Positions 1-4,691 of a stretch of DNA of 5,967 nucleotides are shown here, piece after piece. Within the stretch, counting starts at the first letter, position 1; each line of letters starts with the position of its first letter. The notes under the pieces are model-generated. The model was not told the origin of the DNA, searched no databases, and saw nothing but the letters and a program-made list of their open reading frames with translations. The translations under genes and the position numbers were made by a program. Source of the DNA: Janthinobacterium sp. (GTDB lineage Bacteria > Pseudomonadota > Gammaproteobacteria > Burkholderiales > Burkholderiaceae_D); assembly GCA_003482555.1 (NCBI GenBank), contig DMYQ01000016.1, positions 45,476 to 51,442 of the forward strand, written 5' to 3'.

Positions 1-383
1 CCGGTCTGGTTGCTGTCGTCGTCGATCGCCTGCTTGCCCAGGATAATCAATTGCGGCTGTTCCTTGTCGGCCAGGGCCTTGATCAGCTTGGCCACGGCCA
101 GCGGTTCCAGTTCGGTCGTCGTTTCGACCAGGATGCCGCGGTCGGCGCCGATGGCCATGGCCGTGCGCAGCGTTTCCTGGCATTGCGTGACGCCGCAAGA
201 GATGGCGATCACTTCGGTGACCTTGCCCGCTTCCTTCAGGCGCATCGCTTCTTCCAGTGCGATTTCATCGAATGGATTCATCGACATTTTGACGTTGGCG
301 GTATCGACGCCGGTGCCGTCGCTTTTGACGCGTACTTTGACGTTATAGTCGACCACGCGTTTGACTGGTACCAAGACTTTCAT
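1..383 (-). CDS. etfB: Electron transfer flavoprotein beta subunit (partial, C-terminal half outside window)
   Basis: EtfB pairs with EtfA to form the soluble FAD-containing flavoprotein that takes electrons from acyl-CoA dehydrogenases and related enzymes and passes them to ETF:ubiquinone oxidoreductase. The window encodes residues 1-127 of a protein that is usually about 249 residues long. It starts MKVLVPVKRVVDYNVKVRVK and keeps family landmarks: MNPFDE at 35-40, a CxxxxCQE segment at 63-70, AIGADRG around 77-83 in the nucleotide-binding fold, and GKQAIDDDSNQT at 116-127. From memory this stretch resembles mammalian ETFB closely, which indicates the housekeeping fatty-acid and amino-acid oxidation type rather than a FixA-like paralogue. 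The ATG is supported by AAAGG seven bases upstream. etfA usually follows etfB and would lie beyond the left edge. The gene has its own 290-bp upstream spacer, so it is probably not co-transcribed with tusA. There is no frameshift in the visible part. Confidence 0.96.
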   Translation of the reverse strand, partial: MKVLVPVKRVVDYNVKVRVKSDGTGVDTANVKMSMNPFDEIALEEAMRLKEAGKVTEVIAISCGVTQCQETLRTAMAIGADRGILVETTTELEPLAVAKLIKALADKEQPQLIILGKQAIDDDSNQT

Positions 384-390
384 AGCTGTG

Positions 391-395
391 CCTTT
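391..395 (-). promoter_or_regulatory. Ribosome binding site of etfB
   Basis: On the minus strand the sequence AAAGG lies seven bases before the ATG at 383. This supports the chosen etfB start, which also matches the usual N-terminus of the family (MKVLVPVKR). Confidence 0.6.
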
Positions 396-435
396 GGGAA
401 ATTATATAAATGAGGACGAAGATTATGTGGGCTAG

Positions 436-441
436 ATTATA
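436..441 (-). promoter_or_regulatory. Candidate -10 box for etfB
   Basis: A perfect TATAAT reads on the minus strand 52 bases upstream of the etfB ATG, with no good -35 match at 16-18 bp spacing. A second TATAAT at 401-406 is also possible but would leave a leader of only about 10 bases. A third option is TATTCT at 496-501 with TTGCCG 15 bp further upstream. In that case the palindrome at 472-483 would fall just after the transcription start. The sequence alone does not decide between them. Confidence 0.35.
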
Positions 442-471
442 AGAGGAAATCCGCGCGCACGCTAAATTTAA

Positions 472-483
472 GCACGATCGTGC
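472..483. promoter_or_regulatory. Perfect 12-bp palindrome upstream of etfB, candidate operator
   Basis: GCACGATCGTGC is its own reverse complement. It sits in the AT-rich promoter region, 88 bp before the etfB start. Perfect short palindromes of this shape are typical of dimeric repressors such as the TetR family, and TetR-type regulators (FadP, PsrA, LiuQ) are known to control fatty-acid and branched-chain amino-acid oxidation genes, including etf genes, in proteobacteria. Which regulator binds here, if any, is inference; I cannot match the site to a published consensus from memory with certainty. Confidence 0.4.
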
Positions 484-650
484 GATTTTTTCGCTAGAAT
501 AAACCGTCTAAATCGACGGCAATCGACGACATTACGTAGTAAAAATCACTGTTTGCTTACATTGCGGAGCAGCATAAATGTGCCGAGTCGGGCGGTTTTT
601 GCGATTTCAAGCGGGTTTTGGCAGCGTCAACCCGGCCCATTCCAGCGCCC

Positions 651-673
651 GCGGAAACGCGCTCGCGTTCCGC
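651..673 (-). terminator. Hairpin directly after the tusA stop codon, possible weak terminator
   Basis: On the minus strand the TAA of tusA is followed at once by GCGGAACGCG, a two-base centre, then CGCG and TTTCCGC. This gives a stem of about nine pairs with a single bulged T. It lacks a T-tract, so it is not a classical intrinsic terminator. It could be a 3'-end stabilising stem or a weak stop, and a second stem of six pairs (cgggtt/aacccg, 612-634) lies further downstream. Confidence 0.3.
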
Positions 674-931
674 TTATTTGCGCTGCATCAGGAAAACGAA
701 TTCGCGTCCCGTCTGCACATGGGACAACAAGGCATTCCCGGTTTGCTTGGCGAAAGCCTGGAAGTCGCGCACGGAGCCCGGATCGGTCGCCATGATGCGC
801 AGCACTTCACCGCTTTGCAGCTCTGCCAGGGCCTTCTTGGCCTTCAGAATCGGCAATGGACAGTTCAAGCCGCGCGCGTCGAGTTCTTTTTGGAATTCCA
901 TGATCTCGTTATCAAGTAAGGTATCGCTCAT
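674..931 (-). CDS. tusA: TusA-family sulfurtransferase (sulfur carrier protein)
   Basis: TusA-family proteins are small cytoplasmic carriers that accept persulfide sulfur from a cysteine desulfurase on a single cysteine. They pass it on for tRNA 2-thiouridine synthesis, molybdenum cofactor work or other sulfur transfer. The 85-residue product has the family signature near its N-terminus, DARGLNCPLPILKAKKAL at about 18-34, with the acceptor Cys24 in the CPxP motif. The second conserved part, ATDPGSVRDFQAF, is at about 48-60 and the chain ends FVFLMQRK. I chose the ATG at 931, which has GGGA five bases upstream. A later ATG at 901 would give 75 residues with Cys14 and is nearly as plausible. 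The open frame continues upstream to 1033, but that extension has no family match and runs through the promoter. No tusBCDE partner genes are in the window. It has its own promoter and probably its own transcript. Confidence 0.9.
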   Translation of the reverse strand: MSDTLLDNEIMEFQKELDARGLNCPLPILKAKKALAELQSGEVLRIMATDPGSVRDFQAFAKQTGNALLSHVQTGREFVFLMQRK

Positions 932-977
932 CAATATCCCGTTTTGGTGTTGTAGTGACTTTTCACATACTACTCCA

Positions 978-1005
978 ATTATAGGCAATTGACGCGCTGC
1001 ACCAA
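978..1005 (-). promoter_or_regulatory. Promoter of tusA
   Basis: On the minus strand TTGGTG (1000-1005) and a perfect TATAAT (978-983) are separated by 16 bp. The predicted transcript start is near 971, giving a leader of about 40 bases before the tusA ATG at 931. The position between the alaS terminator and tusA fits an independent unit. It is the best-looking sigma-70 type promoter in the window. Confidence 0.55.
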
Positions 1006-1020
1006 AATAGTTCGCAGTCT

Positions 1021-1036
1021 GTTGTGAGGTCACAAC
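1021..1036. repeat. 16-bp inverted repeat upstream of the tusA promoter, candidate regulator site
   Basis: The arms GTTGTGA and TCACAAC are perfect inverted copies separated by GG. The centre lies about 57 bases upstream of the predicted tusA transcript start and 15 bp beyond the -35 box, a position common for activator sites. The TGTGA/TCACA half-sites recall CRP-family sites, but the spacing is 2 rather than 6 bases, so a CRP assignment does not fit. Alternatively it could form a small stem downstream of the alaS terminator, though a two-base loop makes that unlikely. Confidence 0.4.
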
Positions 1037-1051
1037 GACAATTCCAGTAGG

Positions 1052-1079
1052 AAAACTACCCGCGACCGGTGGCCGCGGG
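1052..1079 (-). terminator. Intrinsic terminator of alaS
   Basis: Reading on the minus strand, CCCGCG-G-CC pairs with GG-U-CGCGGG (nine pairs including one G-U) around a three-base loop (ACC), 25 bp after the alaS stop. It is followed by TAGTTTTCC, a short T-run, and preceded by GAAAACAC. The stem spans 1059-1079. This is a reasonable rho-independent terminator separating alaS from tusA. Confidence 0.6.
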
Positions 1080-1104
1080 CCGTGTTTTCACTCTCAGGCG
1101 CGGG

Positions 1105-3714
1105 TTAGGCCCGTTGCGCGACCCAGGCCGCGACACCGGCCAGGGCGGCCGTCAGATTGCTTGGATCGGTACCGCCAGCCTGCGCCATATCGGGGCGACC
1201 GCCGCCTTTTCCGCCCACTTGTTGTGCAACGAAGTTCACCAGCTCGCCCGCCTTGACCCTGGCAGTGGCGTCGGCGGTGACGCCGGCGATCAGGCTGACC
1301 TTGCCGTCCACGACGCTGGCGAGCACGATGGCGGCCGTTTTCAGCTTGTCCTTGAGCTTGTCCATGGTTTCGCGCAGGCCGGCCACGTCGGCGCCGTCCA
1401 GGATCGCCGCCAGCACCTTGATGCCGTTCACGTCGACCGCCTGGGTGATGAGTTCATCGCCCTGCCCCGCCGCCAGTTTCGACTTCAGCGCCGCCAATTC
1501 CTTTTCCAGCGACTTGACGTGCTCTTGCACCTGGTTGATACGGGCGGTCAATTCCTCGGGATTGGTCTTGAGGATGCCGGCCGCCTCTTGCAGGCGGCGG
1601 TTGAGCGACTGCACCAGCGCCAGCGCGCCCTCGCCCGTCACCGCCTCGACGCGGCGGATGCCGGCGGCGACGCCGCCCTCGGCGATGATCTTGAACAGAC
1701 CGATGTCGCCGGTGCGGCCCACGTGGACGCCGCCGCACAGCTCTTTGGACGAGCCGATGTCGAGCACGCGCACTTCATCGCCATACTTTTCGCCGAACAG
1801 CGCCATCGCGCCATGCTTGACGGCGGCGTCGAAGGACATATTGTGCGCCACCGTGGCCTGGTTTTGCAGGATCTCGCGGTTGACGATGGCTTCCACCTTG
1901 ACGATTTCCTCGGCCGTCAGTGGCGCGTTGTGCGAAAAGTCGAAGCGGGTGCGCTCGGGGTCGACCACCGAACCCTTTTGCGCCACATGGGCGCCCAGCA
2001 CTTCGCGCAAAGCCTTGTGCATCAAATGGGTGGCCGAGTGGTTGCGGATGGTGCGCGCGCGGGTCGCTTCGTCGACCAGCGCCTCGACCGTGTCGCCCAC
2101 CTTCAGCGCGCCCGACTTCAGCGCGCCGTGGTGGCCGAACACATCGGGCTGGATCTTCAGCGTGTCTTCGACTTCGAACAGGCCGGCGGCGCCGCGGATG
2201 AGGCCCTGGTCGCCCACCTGGCCGCCCGATTCAGCGTAGAAGGGCGTGCTGTCGAGCACCACGATGCCAGCCTGGCCAGCCTTCAATTCCTGCACCGACA
2301 CGCCTTCGGCGTACAGCGCGACCACCTGGCCCGAATGGACCAATTGATCGTAGCCGACGAACTTGTTCTTGGCGCCGGCGTAGTCGACGTTTTGCAGCTT
2401 GGCGAAGCCGCCCTTCTTGCGCGCGTTTTCGCGCTGGCGCTCCATGGCGTCCTTGAAGCCGGCCTCGTCGAGGACGACGTCGCGCTCGCGGCAGATATCG
2501 GCCGTCAGGTCGAGCGGGAAGCCATAGGTGTCGTAGAGCAGGAAGGCGGTGGCGCCATCCAGATTCTTGCCATCCTTGGCCAATTGCGCCTCGAGGATTT
2601 TCATGCCGTTTTCCAGCGTCTCGCCGAAGCGCTCTTCTTCCGTCCTGAGCATTTGCGCGACGCGTTCCTTGGCCTCGGCCAGTTCGGGATAGGCGGCGCC
2701 CATCTCGAGCGACAGGTCGTCGACCAGCTTGTAGAAGAAGGGCTTGGTCTGGCCCAGCTTGTGACCGTGGCGCAGGGCGCGGCGCACGATGCGGCGCAAG
2801 ACATAACCGTGGCTTTCCGGCCCCGGAATGATGCCGTCGACGATCATGAAGGAAGCGGCGCGGATGTGGTCCGCGATCACGCGCAGCGACTTGCTTTCCA
2901 GATCGGTGGCGCCCGTTTCGCGCGCGGCGGCCTTGATCAAGGCCTGGAACAGGTCGATCTCGTAGTTCGAATGGACGTGCTGCAGCACGGCGGCCAGGCG
3001 TTCCATGCCCATGCCGGTGTCGACGCAGGGCTTGGGCAGCTTGTGCATCACGCCCGCCTCGTCGCGGTTGAACTGCATGAACACCAGGTTCCAGATTTCA
3101 ATGAAGCGGTCGCCATCTTCGTCGGGCGAGCCGGGCGGGCCGCCGGGGATATCGGCGCCGTGGTCGTAGAAAATCTCGGTGCACGGGCCGCAAGGGCCGG
3201 TGTCCGCCATCTGCCAGAAATTGTCCGAAGCGTAGCGCGCACCCTTGTTGTCGCCGATGCGGATGATGCGCTCGACCGGCACGCCGATTTCCTTGGCCCA
3301 GATATCGTAAGCCTCGTCATCCTCGAAATACACCGTGACGGTCAGCTTTTCGGTCGGCAAGCCATATACCTTGGTCAGCAGTTCCCAGGCGTAGTTGATG
3401 GCGTCGCGCTTGAAATAATCGCCGAAGCTGAAGTTACCCAGCATTTCAAAGAAGGTGTGGTGGCGCGCCGTGTAACCGACGTTTTCCAGGTCATTGTGCT
3501 TGCCGCCGGCGCGCACGCAGCGCTGCACCGAGGTGGCGCGGGTGTAGGGGCGCGAATCGATGCCGGTGAACACATCCTTGAACTGCACCATGCCGCTGTT
3601 CGTCAACAACAAGGTTGGATCGTTACCCGGAACCAGCGAGCTGGAACGGACAATGGTATGCCCCTTCGATTCGAAGAATTTGAGGAATTTGTCGCGGATT
3701 TCAGATGATTTCAT
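1105..3714 (-). CDS. alaS: Alanyl-tRNA synthetase
   Basis: Cytoplasmic class II synthetase that attaches alanine to tRNA-Ala and hydrolyses mischarged Ser- and Gly-tRNA-Ala. The product has 869 residues, close to the 876 of E. coli, and all domains are present. The aminoacylation core covers about 1-240, with TSVQRCVRAGGKHNDLENVG at 61-80 (motif 2) and VDTGMGMERL at 231-240 (motif 3). The tRNA-recognition helical part follows to about 450. The editing domain spans about 550-700, with zinc ligands H559 and H563 (NHSATHL) and C660 and H664. Then come a coiled-coil stretch near 705-750 and the C-Ala domain, ending with VGGKGGGRPDMAQAGG at 833-848. Residue 663 is Val, giving CGGVH where the family normally has CGGTH. 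The start MKSSEIRDKF matches the family; the frame stays open 41 codons further upstream but that part runs through the promoter. No strong Shine-Dalgarno is visible. Confidence 0.98.
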   Translation of the reverse strand: MKSSEIRDKFLKFFESKGHTIVRSSSLVPGNDPTLLLTNSGMVQFKDVFTGIDSRPYTRATSVQRCVRAGGKHNDLENVGYTARHHTFFEMLGNFSFGDYFKRDAINYAWELLTKVYGLPTEKLTVTVYFEDDEAYDIWAKEIGVPVERIIRIGDNKGARYASDNFWQMADTGPCGPCTEIFYDHGADIPGGPPGSPDEDGDRFIEIWNLVFMQFNRDEAGVMHKLPKPCVDTGMGMERLAAVLQHVHSNYEIDLFQALIKAAARETGATDLESKSLRVIADHIRAASFMIVDGIIPGPESHGYVLRRIVRRALRHGHKLGQTKPFFYKLVDDLSLEMGAAYPELAEAKERVAQMLRTEEERFGETLENGMKILEAQLAKDGKNLDGATAFLLYDTYGFPLDLTADICRERDVVLDEAGFKDAMERQRENARKKGGFAKLQNVDYAGAKNKFVGYDQLVHSGQVVALYAEGVSVQELKAGQAGIVVLDSTPFYAESGGQVGDQGLIRGAAGLFEVEDTLKIQPDVFGHHGALKSGALKVGDTVEALVDEATRARTIRNHSATHLMHKALREVLGAHVAQKGSVVDPERTRFDFSHNAPLTAEEIVKVEAIVNREILQNQATVAHNMSFDAAVKHGAMALFGEKYGDEVRVLDIGSSKELCGGVHVGRTGDIGLFKIIAEGGVAAGIRRVEAVTGEGALALVQSLNRRLQEAAGILKTNPEELTARINQVQEHVKSLEKELAALKSKLAAGQGDELITQAVDVNGIKVLAAILDGADVAGLRETMDKLKDKLKTAAIVLASVVDGKVSLIAGVTADATARVKAGELVNFVAQQVGGKGGGRPDMAQAGGTDPSNLTAALAGVAAWVAQRA

Positions 3715-3753
3715 GTTGTTTTGGCAGTATAGGCTGGCGGCTTGAAAGGGAAG

Positions 3754-3759
3754 ATTATA
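3754..3759 (-). promoter_or_regulatory. Probable -10 box of the alaS promoter
   Basis: A perfect TATAAT reads on the minus strand 39 bases upstream of the alaS ATG, giving a leader of about 33 bases. The -35 position (about 3776-3783) falls in the A/T loop of a hairpin (TTTTTC on the minus strand) and matches TTGACA poorly, so the promoter may need an activator or rely on the -10 element. Confidence 0.45.
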
Positions 3760-3771
3760 CGTGATAAGTTT

Positions 3772-3836
3772 GCCCCGAAAAACGGGGCGCGGCGAGCGGC
3801 GGTGGCCGCCACGGCGGCGCGGCCCGCCGCGGTCCA
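3772..3836 (-). terminator. GC-rich hairpin cluster after ugpQ, probable terminator
   Basis: Within a few bases of the ugpQ stop codon there is a run of overlapping GC-only inverted repeats (for example GGCGG/CCGCC arms around three bases near 3800). This is followed on the minus strand by CGCCCCGTTTTTCGGGGC. The T-run at 3778-3782 directly after GC-rich stems could serve as the release tract. The same bases also form a six-pair stem (GCCCCG/CGGGGC, 3772-3788) with the T-run in its loop. Which structure forms is uncertain, but termination of ugpQ before alaS is likely. Confidence 0.4.
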
Positions 3837-3837
3837 C

Positions 3838-4590
3838 TTAAACGAAAGCCGGGCCGATCAGGTCGATGCGGTCGGTGCAGAAACCATCCACGCCCCAGTC
3901 CAGGATGGCGCGCGCGCGCGCCGGCTCGTTGACGGTGTAGCAAAACAGGCCGAAGCCGGCCGCTTTCACGGCCCGCGCCAGCGCCGCCGTCAAGTGTTTG
4001 TGATTGGTGTGCACGGCAACGGCGCCCAGCGCCCGCGCCTGTTCTTCCCAGTCCGACCCCAGATCATCGAGCAGCAAAGCGCGCGGCAAGTCGGGCGCCG
4101 CCTCGCGCGCCGCCGCCAGCGCCAGCGCGCTGAACGAGGACAGCAAGGGCAGCCCGGCTGGATCGCCGGCCGCGATGGCGGCGCCGAAGCGGGCGCGCGT
4201 CAACGCCGCCACCACGCGCCCCGTCTCGGCCTCGCAGCCGGGCGCCGGCTTGATTTCGATATTCATCCAGATACCTTGCTCCTGGCAAAAGTCGAGGAAG
4301 GGGCCGAAGCCGGGCACGGTCTCGGCGGCAAACTCGGGGCCGAACCAGGCGCCGGCGTTCATGGCCGTCAGCGCGGCGCCGCTGTGCTGGCCGACCGCGC
4401 CGACACCGGCGACGCTGCGCCCCAGTATGTCATCATGCATCACCACGGCGACGCCATCGCCGGCCAGCATGACGTCGAACTCGACGGCGTGGAAGCCGTA
4501 AGCGAGGCCGCAGCGCAGGGCGGCGAAGGTGTTTTCCGGCGCCAGGGTGCCGCCGCCGCGATGGGCGACGATTCTAGGATAGGGCCACAT
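3838..4590 (-). CDS. ugpQ: Glycerophosphodiester phosphodiesterase, cytoplasmic UgpQ type
   Basis: Hydrolyses glycerophosphodiesters such as glycerophosphocholine and glycerophosphoethanolamine to sn-glycerol 3-phosphate and the free alcohol, supplying phosphate, glycerol and phospholipid precursors. The 250-residue product matches E. coli UgpQ in length and in many segments: WPYPRIVAHRGGGTLAPENT at 2-21, NIEIKP at 110-115, LPLLSSF in the middle and CTDRIDLIGPAF at the C-terminus. Visible active-site residues of the TIM-barrel GDPD family are H10 and R11, metal ligands E37 and D39 (AVEFDV), H52 (MHDD) and E112. There is no signal peptide, so it acts in the cytoplasm. The ATG at 4590 places WPYPRIVAHRG at the N-terminus as in E. 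coli; the frame is open 44 codons further upstream but that crosses the divergent promoter region. The ribosome site is weak. The ugpBAEC transport genes are not in the window, so this is a stand-alone copy. A (GC)7 tract lies at 3908-3921. Confidence 0.94.
   Translation of the reverse strand: MWPYPRIVAHRGGGTLAPENTFAALRCGLAYGFHAVEFDVMLAGDGVAVVMHDDILGRSVAGVGAVGQHSGAALTAMNAGAWFGPEFAAETVPGFGPFLDFCQEQGIWMNIEIKPAPGCEAETGRVVAALTRARFGAAIAAGDPAGLPLLSSFSALALAAAREAAPDLPRALLLDDLGSDWEEQARALGAVAVHTNHKHLTAALARAVKAAGFGLFCYTVNEPARARAILDWGVDGFCTDRIDLIGPAFV
3908..3921. repeat. (GC)7 dinucleotide tract inside ugpQ
   Basis: Fourteen bases of uninterrupted alternating G and C lie within the ugpQ coding sequence, encoding part of the Ala-Arg-Ala-Arg segment near the C-terminus. 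It is probably a by-product of high-GC codon choice. A change of one repeat unit would shift the frame about 25-30 codons before the end. Confidence 0.5.
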
Positions 4591-4615
4591 GGTTATTTTT
4601 CGCCAAATAAGTTGT

Positions 4616-4639
4616 ATCGACAAGCCGGGATCGACAAGC
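4616..4639. repeat. 10-bp direct repeat in the divergent ugpQ / CoA-transferase spacer
   Basis: ATCGACAAGC occurs at 4616-4625 and again at 4630-4639, separated by CGGG (14-bp period). It lies in the 101-bp spacer between two divergently transcribed genes, 26 bp upstream of the ugpQ start and 52 bp upstream of the CoA-transferase start. Tandem half-sites like this can bind a regulator, but the sequence does not identify one. On the minus strand TACAAC (4611-4616) next to the repeat is a weak -10 candidate for ugpQ. Confidence 0.4.
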
Positions 4640-4681
4640 GTGAGGATGTGTTTTAGACTTTGTTTCAACGTTACCACTATT

Positions 4682-4687
4682 AAAGGA
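4682..4687 (+). promoter_or_regulatory. Ribosome binding site of the CoA-transferase gene
   Basis: AAAGGA ends four bases before the ATG at 4692. It favours this start over the in-frame ATG at 4716 (residue 9), which has no comparable site. No clear sigma-70 promoter is seen upstream; TATTAA at 4679-4684 overlaps this site and is not convincing as a -10. Confidence 0.6.
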
Positions 4688-4691
4688 AAAG

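Larger units (their letters stand above)
384..673. other. 290-bp gene-free spacer between tusA and etfB
   Basis: No credible gene is seen here on either strand; the short open frames show no family motif or codon-use support. The half nearest etfB (about 400-560) is AT-rich compared with the surrounding genes, as expected for a promoter region. It contains two minus-strand TATAAT matches (401-406 and 436-441), a TATTCT (496-501) and the perfect palindrome at 472-483. The half nearest tusA (about 570-673) is GC-rich and contains two hairpin-forming sequences (612-634 and 651-673), neither followed by a clear T-tract on the minus strand. The large size suggests that etfB has an independent, regulated promoter. 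Confidence 0.6.

Noticed and set aside
583..600. Plus-strand terminator-like sequence (GCCG...CGG followed by TTTTT)
   Set aside because: The stem is only three to four pairs and there is no plus-strand gene upstream for it to terminate.
553..992. Plus-strand open frames of 80-124 codons over tusA and its flanks
   Set aside because: They lie antisense to tusA or in the spacer and share no motif with known families. TusA in the other direction explains the coding signal.
932..1033. N-terminal extension of TusA to an upstream ATG at 1033
   Set aside because: The extra 34 residues have no TusA-family counterpart and the DNA contains the predicted promoter and inverted repeat. The ATG at 931 gives the usual family length.
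1069..3708. An 879-codon open frame on the plus strand running antisense to almost all of alaS
   Set aside because: It mirrors alaS codon for codon as the complementary-strand frame that stays open in GC-rich genes with strong third-position bias. The translation has the typical shadow composition (rich in His, Ala, Gly, Arg, Asp) and no recognisable domain, whereas the opposite strand is unmistakably AlaS.
3715..3837. N-terminal extension of AlaS by 41 residues to an ATG at 3837
   Set aside because: The family starts at MKSSEIRDKF; the extension is Arg/Gly-rich, crosses a hairpin cluster and the TATAAT box, and would abut the ugpQ stop by coincidence.
3742..4656. A 304-codon plus-strand open frame over ugpQ
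   Set aside because: It is antisense to a clear UgpQ protein, begins in the alaS promoter region, and has low-complexity Arg/Ala/Gly composition with no domain.
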